From the NCBI GenBank assembly GCA_946002345.1, contig CAMFZA010000099.1, positions 1 through 6,490 of the forward strand: DNA of 6,490 nucleotides. The letters run 5' to 3'. The notes below the pieces were generated by a model. That model was not told the DNA's origin. It searched no databases and saw only the letters and a program-made list of their open reading frames with translations. The position numbers and the translations under genes are program-made. How positions within the stretch are numbered: position 1 is the stretch's first letter; each line of letters opens with the position of its first letter. Source of the stretch: an uncultured Phascolarctobacterium sp. (lineage in GTDB: Bacteria; Bacillota; Negativicutes; Acidaminococcales; Acidaminococcaceae). Of this stretch, positions 1-6,367 are shown piece after piece.

Positions 1-11
1 TTTAGAGAAGG

Positions 12-2594
12 GTGCGTGATGCCTTAAAAAAGGTAAAACGCAAAACAGCTAAAGAAATGGAAGGCTCCTACGAGCTGCTAAAAGAAATGCTGCATTTCTT
101 TGTGGAGAAGAATTATTCCGTCTGGCAGACCAAAAACGAGCTTTCCAAAGCACCAGCAAAGAAGGATCGCATCTTATCCCATATTACCCAACTGCTCTAT
201 GGTTATAATCTAACGGTGGATTTGTCCAGCAATGCCTACACCCTGATTACAGGCACGGGCATGGAGCGCACTATTAATGAATACAAAAAGCATGGCTATG
301 TCCATGATTTGCTGGATTTTCACAGCGACATCATACATCCAGCTTATATTAATAGATTTAAAAAACTAGTAGATTTTGAGGCTCTCAAAAATAATCCCCA
401 AGCCAATGGCTTTATTGGCTCCTGGGAATACCCTGTGCTCTACCCCGGTGACACGGAATATGAATGGCATGAAATCAATGTTTTCGTGGACACTAATTCG
501 GAAGGCCATCGTGTAGCCAATGTCCTGGGCCGCGATATTACGGAAGCCCATAATGCGGCGGAAAAGAATGCCCAGGAGCTACAGGCAGCTGCATCTAAAA
601 ACCAAATTCTATCCGAAATTACCAAAATGCTCTACAGCTATAACCTGACCTTAAATTTGCGTACAGGTAAATACAGCATGATTATCGGCACCGGTATGAC
701 CAGGTTTATGGATATTTTTAAATCCACCGATGATTACGAAACTGCTTATACCCAAAAGCTACCCTACCTAGACCCGGAAAACGTGGCCCAGTTCGCCGCC
801 TTGGCTAGCATGGATGCTCTACGTGCCAGAAGCAATTCCCGAGGCTTTATTGGTAGCTTGGATTATGGTGCCATCGTGGACCATGGTGAAGAATGGCACG
901 AAATCAATGTTTTTATGGGCAGCAACGAAAAGGGCGAGCCCATTGCCAATATTTTAGGTCGCGATATTACGGAAGCTCATAAACGGCAAAAGCAGCGCGA
1001 AAACCAGCAAAAGGCTGCTGTGGCCCGTGACCAGCTCCTGTCCGGCATTACTAAAATGCTGTATAGCTTTAACCTGACGGTCAATCTGGAAACCTGGCAT
1101 TATTCCCTGATTACCGGCACCGGGGAGCCCGAGACAGTAAGCATTATGCAGGAAACAGATGATTATGTGCTGCTTTTCGCTAAGCTTTTTAAATTTGTCG
1201 CTCCGGAGCACCGGGAAAACTATTCTAAGCTAATCAGCGTTAACGCACTCAAAAAGAAGCTGCATACCCCTGGCTATGCCGGCTCCATTACCTGTCGTGT
1301 GCAGATTAATGGTATCAACCAATGGCAGGAGGTTAACCTTTTTATGGGTACCAACGAGTCCGGTGAGCCTGTGGCTAATATTTTAGGTCGCGATGTGACC
1401 GAGGCCCATAATCAAGCGGAAACCATGGCCCAGCTAGAGATTGCCAACCGTGCCAGTGCCGCCAAATCCGCCTTCCTGTTTAACATGAGCCACGATATCC
1501 GCACGCCCATGAATGCGATTATTGGCTTTACAGGCCTTTTGGAGCAGCACTTGCATGAGCAGGAATTGGCCAAAAGCTATATTAGCAAGATTAAAACTGC
1601 CAATGATTTTCTTCTGTCCCTTATCAATAACGTGCTGGAAATGGCGCGCATTGAAAGTGGCCTGATGAAGCTGGAAGAAAGCGTCTGTGATGTGCACAGC
1701 TTTAATGACTCCTTCTATTCCTTGTTTGAGCCCCAGTTGAGAGAAAAGCGGCTGAAGCACACCCGTGTGGGAAAGGTGCAGCACCCCAATGTTATTTGTG
1801 ATGCGGTAAAGGTGCGTGAAATATTCTTTAATGTTTATAGTAATGCTATTAAATACACCCCCGCTGGTGGCAGCATTACCATGAGTGTGGAAGAGCTGCC
1901 CTGGGATAAGCCCGGCTACAGTCTCTATAGAACCATCATCGAGGATACTGGCATCGGCATTTCTGAAGAGTTCCTGCCCCATATTTTTGAAGAATTTACC
2001 AGAGAGCATTCCTCCACCGAAAGCAAGGTTCAGGGCACAGGTCTGGGAATGCCCATCGTGAAAAAGCTAGTGGACTTTATGGGTGGCACTATTCAAGTAG
2101 AAAGTAAGCTGGGACAGGGCACCAAAATTACCATCCAAATACCCCTGCGTTGGGTGGAAGAAGAGGCAACAGTTGCTCCTAAGGCTAAGGTCAAAGCTAA
2201 AGAGCTCCAGTTTAAGGGCAAGCGCATTCTCCTAGCTGAGGATAATGAGCTAAACTCCGAAATCGCCACCGCCATTTTGCAGGGCATGGGCTTTGCTGTG
2301 GAGCTGGCCGAGGATGGTCAAAAATGTGTGGAAATGCTGCAAAAGGCACCTGCCCATTATTACGATTTTATTTTAATGGATATCCAAATGCCCAATATGA
2401 ATGGCTATGAAGCTACCAAGGCTATTCGCAAACTGGAGGACGAGGTAAAGTCAAAAATTGTTATTCTGGCCGTTACCGCCAATGCCTTTGAGGAGGATCG
2501 CAAGAACGCCCTGCAGGCCGGCATGAACGGACATATTGCCAAACCCATCAAGGTTGATACCCTGTCCTCAACACTGGCTGAGTTTTTTGACTAA
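12..2594 (+). CDS. Soluble hybrid sensor histidine kinase/response regulator with three tandem PAS-like modules
   Basis: This is a cytoplasmic phosphorelay protein: signal binding to the sensory modules should control autophosphorylation on His and transfer to its own receiver Asp. Visible layout, numbered from the GTG at 12: a charged helical N-terminus (1-50); three PAS-like repeats (about 51-180, 196-323, 339-466); a HisKA dimerisation domain with the H box MSHDIRTPMNAI and phospho-acceptor His494; a HATPase domain with N box around Asn611, G1 box EDTGIGIS (645-650) and G2 box GTGLGM (675-680); a Lys/Ala-rich linker (718-730); and a receiver domain with acidic residues at 743-744, phospho-acceptor Asp790, Thr822 and Lys844. 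All catalytic boxes look intact. No transmembrane segment or signal peptide is visible, so the signal is probably intracellular. There is no HPt domain after the receiver, so a separate phosphotransfer partner is expected. The start is uncertain. GTG at 12 follows an in-frame TAG at 3-5, and the purine-rich AGAGAAGG abuts it with no spacer. ATG codons at 57 or 87 are alternatives with weak ribosome sites. The signal and output are unknown. Confidence 0.9.
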   Translation: MRDALKKVKRKTAKEMEGSYELLKEMLHFFVEKNYSVWQTKNELSKAPAKKDRILSHITQLLYGYNLTVDLSSNAYTLITGTGMERTINEYKKHGYVHDLLDFHSDIIHPAYINRFKKLVDFEALKNNPQANGFIGSWEYPVLYPGDTEYEWHEINVFVDTNSEGHRVANVLGRDITEAHNAAEKNAQELQAAASKNQILSEITKMLYSYNLTLNLRTGKYSMIIGTGMTRFMDIFKSTDDYETAYTQKLPYLDPENVAQFAALASMDALRARSNSRGFIGSLDYGAIVDHGEEWHEINVFMGSNEKGEPIANILGRDITEAHKRQKQRENQQKAAVARDQLLSGITKMLYSFNLTVNLETWHYSLITGTGEPETVSIMQETDDYVLLFAKLFKFVAPEHRENYSKLISVNALKKKLHTPGYAGSITCRVQINGINQWQEVNLFMGTNESGEPVANILGRDVTEAHNQAETMAQLEIANRASAAKSAFLFNMSHDIRTPMNAIIGFTGLLEQHLHEQELAKSYISKIKTANDFLLSLINNVLEMARIESGLMKLEESVCDVHSFNDSFYSLFEPQLREKRLKHTRVGKVQHPNVICDAVKVREIFFNVYSNAIKYTPAGGSITMSVEELPWDKPGYSLYRTIIEDTGIGISEEFLPHIFEEFTREHSSTESKVQGTGLGMPIVKKLVDFMGGTIQVESKLGQGTKITIQIPLRWVEEEATVAPKAKVKAKELQFKGKRILLAEDNELNSEIATAILQGMGFAVELAEDGQKCVEMLQKAPAHYYDFILMDIQMPNMNGYEATKAIRKLEDEVKSKIVILAVTANAFEEDRKNALQAGMNGHIAKPIKVDTLSSTLAEFFD
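162..1409 (+). repeat. Three tandem copies of a ~143-residue PAS-like sensory module inside the kinase
   Basis: The copies lie at about 162-551, 597-980 and 1026-1409. Each begins with a helix and strand of the form ILS.ITK.LYSYNLT.NL, continues with LITGTG, has a Trp-(His or Gln)-Glu-(Ile or Val)-Asn-(Val or Leu)-Phe strand, and ends in GRD(I/V)TEAH. The GRD motifs sit at residues 173, 316 and 459, an exact 143-residue period. Copies 2 and 3 share 18 identical bases (948-965 and 1377-1394). Copies 1 and 2 share 17 identical bases (531-547 and 960-976). Both pairs are offset by 429 bp. The terminal motif resembles the GRDITE sequence common at the end of PAS domains, which is the basis for the PAS-like assignment. 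Copies 2 and 3 look closest in their C-terminal strands. Confidence 0.88.
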
Positions 2595-2612
2595 GCTAGC
2601 TTGAGCAATTCC

Positions 2613-2641
2613 TTTACAGGGTCAAGCCAGGGTGCTATACT
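2613..2641 (+). promoter_or_regulatory. Sigma-70-type promoter for the alpha/beta hydrolase gene
   Basis: A -35 box TTTACA (2613-2618) and a -10 box TATACT (2636-2641) are separated by exactly 17 bp. Each matches the consensus in five of six positions, and a TG one base upstream of the -10 box gives an extended -10. The predicted transcript start near 2648 leaves a leader of about 27 nt before the start codon, containing the ribosome site. No terminator hairpin is visible between the kinase stop and this promoter, so read-through from the kinase gene may add to it. Confidence 0.7.
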
Positions 2642-2661
2642 TATCTTAACTAGAAAAGTAT

Positions 2662-2667
2662 GGGAGG
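2662..2667 (+). promoter_or_regulatory. Ribosome binding site that fixes the hydrolase start at 2675
   Basis: GGGAGG is followed by a 7-nt spacer and then ATG at 2675. The in-frame ATG at 2660 overlaps this site and has no purine-rich sequence suitably placed before it, so the 2675 start is preferred. Confidence 0.85.
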
Positions 2668-2674
2668 TTTACTT

Positions 2675-3601
2675 ATGTCTATTCGTGAGATTTCTTTTCC
2701 TTCTGCTAACGGTCGCGACACCATCAAGGCCTGGTCCTACAGCCCCTTGGGCGAGCCTAAGGGTGTAATCCAACTAATTCACGGCTACGGCGAGCATTCC
2801 CGTCGTTATCTGCATATGATTAGCAAATTCAATCAGGCTGGCTATGTAGTTTTTGCCGATGACCATCTAGGCCACGGCAAAACCGGCGTGGATGGCGGCA
2901 CTTTGGGTGACCCCCACTCCGGCGGCTACATGACCTATTTAAAGGATGAAAAGTCCCTCCATGATATTGCTAAGGCAGCTTATCCTGAACTGCCCTATTT
3001 CGTTTTCGGTCATAGCTGGGGCTCCATGCTGGCCCGCGCCTATGCTGCCTTCTACGGCGAGGATCTGAAGGGCTTAATGCTCTGCGGCCTGTGCTCCCAA
3101 TGGAAGGGTTGCGAGATAGAATATAATGACCCGGAATTCAAGGCTGCTTATGAGGCTGATTCCTATCAACCTGCTGGAGCCTGGTTCGATAAGGTTTTCA
3201 GTGGTATGACCGATCGTGTGGAAAACCCCAATGGTCCTGCTGACTGGATTGCCAATGACCCCCGTATTGTAGCCGACCCCGCCGTTGACATGTTCAACTC
3301 CTTTGATACTACCTTGGAGCTGGCCTATGATTTTGTACAGCTCTATCATTTCATCGAAAGCGATGAGTGGGCACCCATGGTTCCCAAAAATATCCCCTGC
3401 TATTTGATCAGCGGTGACCAGGACCCCTGCGGCAATTATGGAGAAGGTCTGTACCATGTAGCCAATCTGTTAGCTAATAGTGGTCACAAAATTTCCGTCA
3501 AGGCCTACAGCGGCTATCGCCACGAAATCCACAATGAACTGGATTTGCGGGACGAGGTAGAAGCCGGCCTGATTAAATTCATGGATGATATTCTGGCATA
3601 A
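2675..3601 (+). CDS. Alpha/beta hydrolase, monoacylglycerol lipase/lysophospholipase-like (Hydrolase_4 family)
   Basis: This 308-residue serine hydrolase probably acts on an ester such as a monoacylglycerol or lysophospholipid in the cytoplasm; the true substrate cannot be read from the sequence. Visible features from the 2675 start: an oxyanion-region motif HGYGEHS (36-42), the nucleophile elbow GHSWG with Ser114, the acid in SGDQDP (Asp250 most likely, Asp248 possible), and catalytic His283 in YRHEIHNE. A lid-like helical insertion lies between about 150 and 225. These motifs and their order are those of the PldB/monoacylglycerol lipase family (COG2267), and the length is typical. No signal peptide is visible. 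The gene has its own near-consensus promoter and a strong ribosome site, so it is probably expressed independently of the kinase upstream. It converges with the ArsC-like gene and is followed by a hairpin terminator. The alternative ATG at 2660 would add five residues and lacks a ribosome site. The family call is firm; the substrate is not. Confidence 0.9.
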   Translation: MSIREISFPSANGRDTIKAWSYSPLGEPKGVIQLIHGYGEHSRRYLHMISKFNQAGYVVFADDHLGHGKTGVDGGTLGDPHSGGYMTYLKDEKSLHDIAKAAYPELPYFVFGHSWGSMLARAYAAFYGEDLKGLMLCGLCSQWKGCEIEYNDPEFKAAYEADSYQPAGAWFDKVFSGMTDRVENPNGPADWIANDPRIVADPAVDMFNSFDTTLELAYDFVQLYHFIESDEWAPMVPKNIPCYLISGDQDPCGNYGEGLYHVANLLANSGHKISVKAYSGYRHEIHNELDLRDEVEAGLIKFMDDILA

Positions 3602-3669
3602 CCACCCTTGAACGTTTATAAGTTTTTCTTGAAAAGCAAATACTCTAGCTGCTGATGCTAAAAAACAAC

Positions 3670-3698
3670 AAACTCCCCGGCTCATCGCCGGGGAGTTT
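3670..3698. terminator. Bidirectional intrinsic terminator between convergent genes
   Basis: A perfect 12-bp GC-rich stem (3670-3681 paired with 3687-3698, core CTCCCCGGC/GCCGGGGAG) closes a 5-nt loop TCATC. On the plus strand the stem runs into a T tract ending at 3700. On the minus strand the sequence after the stem is TTGTTTTTT, also T-rich. It therefore can end both the hydrolase transcript (stop at 3601) and the leftward ArsC-like transcript (stop at 3711). The 68 bp from 3602 to 3669 contain no other feature I can support. Confidence 0.9.
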
Positions 3699-3710
3699 TT
3701 GTACTTTCTC

Positions 3711-4061
3711 TTACAAGCCCTTGGCCTCGTATTCGGCCAGCTTGAAGCCAATAAGAACAGCATCGCCCTTGACTAAGATAGGACGCTTCACCAACATGCC
3801 ATCGGAGGCCAACAGCTCCAGCTGCTCCTGCTCCGTCATAGTGGGAATCTTGTCCTTCAAATTCAGTTCCTTATACAGCTTGCCACTAGTGTTATAAAAA
3901 CGCTTGAGGGGCAGGCCGCTAGCCCTGTACCAGGCAGTAAGCTCCTCCAAGGAGGGCTTTGCAGTTTTAATATCCCGCTTTTCTAGAGTATAACCCTTGT
4001 CTAGCAAATACTTTTCGGCCTTTTTACAGGTGCCGCATTTATCATAGCAAACGAATAGCAT
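3711..4061 (-). CDS. ArsC/Spx-family thioredoxin-fold protein with a CxxC motif
   Basis: This small protein (116 residues) belongs to the ArsC-like family (PF03960), which includes glutaredoxin-linked arsenate reductases, Spx-type regulators and many uncharacterised YusI-like proteins. The N-terminus reads MLFVCYDKCGTCKKAEKYL, giving a CxxC pair at Cys9 and Cys12 plus an extra Cys5. Further family signatures are LKRFYNTSGKLYKELNL (52-68) and KRPILV (92-97). The HNPxxC-like active site of classical ArsC is absent, and no other arsenic-resistance gene is nearby, so arsenate reduction is not supported. It is also shorter than typical Spx. A thiol-redox or unknown role is more likely. The start is well supported by GAGGTG (4067-4072 on the complement) 5 nt upstream. 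It lies 57 bp downstream of ddh on the same strand with no visible terminator between, so co-transcription is plausible, and it ends at the shared hairpin terminator. Confidence 0.87.
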   Translation of the reverse strand: MLFVCYDKCGTCKKAEKYLLDKGYTLEKRDIKTAKPSLEELTAWYRASGLPLKRFYNTSGKLYKELNLKDKIPTMTEQEQLELLASDGMLVKRPILVKGDAVLIGFKLAEYEAKGL

Positions 4062-4118
4062 AAATTCACCTCATTTTAAGATGATTAACAAGCCACCTTC
4101 TTCTGCAGCAAAGCGTAC

Positions 4119-5099
4119 TTACAGCATGTGAGCCCGTAGCTCTTCACCAGAAAGCGGGGACAAATAAGCCGGTGCAATATCAAACACAGTCTTGCAGCCG
4201 TTCACGCCCTCTTGATGCAAACGATTGATGGCACGAGCAAAAGCGCACAACACAGAGGAAGTAAATTCCGGATTGGAATCCAGCTTCAGATTATATTCAA
4301 TAATGTGCTTGTTTTCGCCATTAAAGCCGGTTACGCCGCTGCGCATTACAAAGCCACCATGGGGAATGCCTGCGTGCTCAGCCGCAAACTCCTCCTCGCT
4401 AATAAAATGCACCGTGGTATCATAATCAGCAAAATAGTTGGGCATCTCCTTAATTTCCTTCTCGATAGCTGCCAAATCTGCGCCCTCCTCCGGCACGATG
4501 TAGCATACACGGGTGTGCATTTGGCGAGTGGTCAACTCCGGATTGGAGCCACTGCGCACGGCCTCCAGGGCTGCTTCCACAGGGCAGGTGTACTGCTTGC
4601 CATTTTTAACGCCCTTTACCCGGCGAATAGCATCGGAGTGGCCTTGGCTAACCCCCTTACCCCAGAAGGTGTAATCCTTGCCTTGGGGCAGTACGGCGTT
4701 GGCATACAGGCGGTTCAAGGAGAACATGCCCGGGTCCCAGCCGCAGGAAATCAAAGCAATGTGACCATGCTCCTTGGCCACCTTATCCACATTGGCAAAA
4801 TGCTCCGGAATGCGAGCGTGGGTATCAAAGCTATCGATAACATTGAATAGCTTGGCCATTTCCGGTGTCTGCTCGGGCAAATCCGTAGCAGAGCCACCGC
4901 ACAGCACCAGCACATCAATTTCATCCTGGTGTTGGGCTGCTTCGGCAATATTATACACCGGCACACCCTCGGTGGCTACCTGCACAGAAGCAGGATCACG
5001 ACGAGTGAACACTGCCACCAGCTCCATATCCGCATTTTGTCTGATGGCAGACTCCACACCACGACCTAAATTACCATAACCATAAATTGCAATTCTCAT
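4119..5099 (-). CDS. ddh: meso-Diaminopimelate dehydrogenase
   Basis: This enzyme (EC 1.4.1.16) catalyses NADPH-dependent reductive amination of L-2-amino-6-oxopimelate (the open form of tetrahydrodipicolinate) directly to meso-2,6-diaminopimelate. It thereby bypasses the acylated multi-step branches to the lysine and peptidoglycan precursor. The 326-residue length matches the family. Visible features: Rossmann motif GYGNLG (7-12); FTRRDP (31-36), suited to NADP phosphate binding; CGGSATD (67-73); the family hallmark CGWDPGMFS (119-127); FWGKGVSQGHSDAIRR (145-160); Thr171; Arg197; and HGGFVMRSGVTGFNGE (247-262). These correspond to substrate-binding segments known from the Corynebacterium enzyme, as far as I can align them by eye. 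The start has a ribosome site, GGGGAG (5107-5112 on the complement), 7 nt upstream. It follows ctpA on the same strand after 80 bp, with a possible promoter there, and precedes the ArsC-like gene. Confidence in the family is high; enzymatic direction and cofactor preference are inferred from family knowledge. Confidence 0.95.
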   Translation of the reverse strand: MRIAIYGYGNLGRGVESAIRQNADMELVAVFTRRDPASVQVATEGVPVYNIAEAAQHQDEIDVLVLCGGSATDLPEQTPEMAKLFNVIDSFDTHARIPEHFANVDKVAKEHGHIALISCGWDPGMFSLNRLYANAVLPQGKDYTFWGKGVSQGHSDAIRRVKGVKNGKQYTCPVEAALEAVRSGSNPELTTRQMHTRVCYIVPEEGADLAAIEKEIKEMPNYFADYDTTVHFISEEEFAAEHAGIPHGGFVMRSGVTGFNGENKHIIEYNLKLDSNPEFTSSVLCAFARAINRLHQEGVNGCKTVFDIAPAYLSPLSGEELRAHML

Positions 5100-5139
5100 T
5101 TTCTTACTCCCCTCTAATACATAGCATTTTAATTTGTAA

Positions 5140-5156
5140 CGGTTTTACTTGAACCG
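5140..5156. repeat. Small inverted repeat in the ddh leader
   Basis: CGGTT and AACCG flank a 7-base centre (TTACTTG), a perfect 5-bp dyad in the 80-bp gap between ctpA and ddh. It lies just downstream of the candidate -10 box, around or after the expected transcript start, where an operator or a short leader hairpin could act. It lacks a T tract, so it does not look like an intrinsic terminator. The function is unproven and the dyad is short. Confidence 0.4.
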
Positions 5157-5157
5157 C

Positions 5158-5186
5158 TTTATATTTTAACACATAATCATTATAAA
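5158..5186 (-). promoter_or_regulatory. Candidate promoter for ddh
   Basis: On the minus strand TTTATA (5186-5181) and TATAAA (5163-5158) are 17 bp apart, matching the -35 consensus in four of six and the -10 consensus in five of six positions. The -35 box overlaps the ctpA stop codon. The region is very AT-rich, so chance matches are expected. Read-through from ctpA is an alternative because no terminator is visible. Confidence 0.35.
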
Positions 5187-6328
5187 TGCGAGAGATAATT
5201 TACAGCAGCCTCCAGCTGCACATCCTTGGTTGCCGTATCGGGCAGCTCCACCACCTCATCCGGCTCAATGCCCACATTGTGGATGGAAACACCGGAGGGA
5301 GTGTAATACTTGGCAATGGTTATCTTTACCGCTGTACTATCATCCAAACGATAAACCGACTGCACACTGCCCTTACCAAAGGTTTTGACGCCGAAAAGCT
5401 TGCCAGCCTTAGTGTCCTTGATGGCCCCAGCCACGATTTCCGAAGCGCTGGCACTGCCATGGTCCACTAAAACAGCCAAAGGATATTTTACCTTTTCCAG
5501 GGTGGAGCTTTCCGTATACTTATTGCCCTCCTTGTCGATAACCGACACAATGGGTCCCTTGGGCACCAGCATGCGAGCTACGCCCACACCTGCATCCAGA
5601 ATACCACCGGGATTACCCCGCAGGTCCAAAATCAAGGACTCCATGCCCTTTTCCTCCAGCTTTTGGTACTCCTTGGTAAAATCCTCCAACGTACTCTCGT
5701 TGAAAACAGCAATGCGAATATAACCAATTTTTGTATCGGGTACAAGCTGACCGCCTACGGAAGGATTCTTGATTTCTTTACGAATCACCCGCACCTTGCG
5801 CAGGCTGCCGTCCTTCCCCTTCAGCTCCAGCAGCACCTCCGTGCCCTGCTGACCACGAATCCTTTGGGCCACCTGCTCCATATTCAGCGTTCGTGTGGGC
5901 ACATCATCCACAGCCATAATTATATCGCCGCTTTTAATGCCTGCCAGCGCCCCGGGGTTATCCGGCAATGCCGAAATGACGATATAATCATCCCCGCGCT
6001 TGCCAAAAACAATGCCAATACCCCCAAAGGTACCGTTGGTCATCTCACTAAGCTGTTGATAATCCTTACGATTCAAATACACCGTATAAGGATCCCCAAC
6101 GGACTCCACCATCCCCTTGATGGCGCCATCAAAGAGGGTGTGGTTGTCCACCTCGCCATTATAATTGTTTTTTAATAAATGCATGGTGCGCAAAAACCGC
6201 ACCGATTCCGAGGCGCTGCCTGTTAATTTTTGCAGCAGTACGCCCTCCGCACCCACTATGGTGACCGTGGTCAATAAAGCTGTGGCCACACAGCAGGCAG
6301 CTAACTGCCAAGCTCTTTTATTAAACAT
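5180..6328 (-). CDS. ctpA: S41-family carboxy-terminal processing peptidase (CtpA-type) with PDZ domain
   Basis: This exported serine protease trims or degrades envelope proteins from their C-termini. The 382-residue protein is of normal family length. Visible layout: a short basic N-terminus and a hydrophobic stretch (about 8-27) acting as signal peptide or membrane anchor; an N-terminal helical region containing ESVGDPYTVYL (75-85); a PDZ domain (about 95-180, with FGGIGIVF near its start and the SGDII strand at 133-137); and the S41 catalytic core. The core includes LDLRGNPGGILDAGV (234-248), the nucleophile in GSASASE (Ser294), and KTFGKGSVQ, giving Lys319 and Gln323. The 25-residue Ser-to-Lys spacing and the Gln four residues later match the Ser/Lys/Gln triad of CtpB-type enzymes, so the protein should be active. 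The ribosome site GGAGGGG (6335-6341 on the complement) lies 6 nt before ATG. It sits 39 bp behind an M23 peptidase gene, a pairing common in Firmicutes FtsEX-type operons, which suggests a role in wall remodelling during division. Substrates are unknown. Confidence 0.94.
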   Translation of the reverse strand: MFNKRAWQLAACCVATALLTTVTIVGAEGVLLQKLTGSASESVRFLRTMHLLKNNYNGEVDNHTLFDGAIKGMVESVGDPYTVYLNRKDYQQLSEMTNGTFGGIGIVFGKRGDDYIVISALPDNPGALAGIKSGDIIMAVDDVPTRTLNMEQVAQRIRGQQGTEVLLELKGKDGSLRKVRVIRKEIKNPSVGGQLVPDTKIGYIRIAVFNESTLEDFTKEYQKLEEKGMESLILDLRGNPGGILDAGVGVARMLVPKGPIVSVIDKEGNKYTESSTLEKVKYPLAVLVDHGSASASEIVAGAIKDTKAGKLFGVKTFGKGSVQSVYRLDDSTAVKITIAKYYTPSGVSIHNVGIEPDEVVELPDTATKDVQLEAAVNYLSHL

Positions 6329-6367
6329 TCAACGCCCCTCCGCTTGCTTTTTCTCTAACATGAATAA

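Noticed and set aside
26..32. A AAA AAG, a -1 frameshift-type slippery heptamer in the kinase frame
   Set aside because: It sits within the first seven codons. I see no downstream pairing structure, and neither of the other two frames opening from the left edge reaches it without a stop.
1434..2009. A 191-codon open frame on the minus strand inside the kinase gene
   Set aside because: It lies antisense to the conserved HisKA/HATPase region, has no recognisable motif, and is explained by codon bias of the real gene.
3655..3897. An 80-codon plus-strand frame starting before the terminator hairpin
   Set aside because: It runs through the intrinsic terminator and then antisense to the ArsC-like gene, so it is unlikely to be expressed.
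4062..4118. Possible terminator between ddh and the ArsC-like gene
   Set aside because: No GC-rich hairpin followed by T residues is present on the minus strand; the only clear element is the ribosome site of the ArsC-like gene.
4212..4850. A 212-codon open frame on the plus strand across ddh
   Set aside because: It lies fully inside the well-supported ddh gene on the opposite strand, with no domain signature and no convincing ribosome site.
5663..6175. A 170-codon open frame on the plus strand across ctpA
   Set aside because: It is the antisense shadow of a clear S41 peptidase gene and shows no family motif.
6293..6328. A lipobox-like LAAC at residues 9-12 of the CtpA N-terminus
   Set aside because: It comes before the hydrophobic core, only eight residues from the start, whereas a true lipobox follows the hydrophobic stretch. 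An ordinary signal peptide or anchor is more likely.
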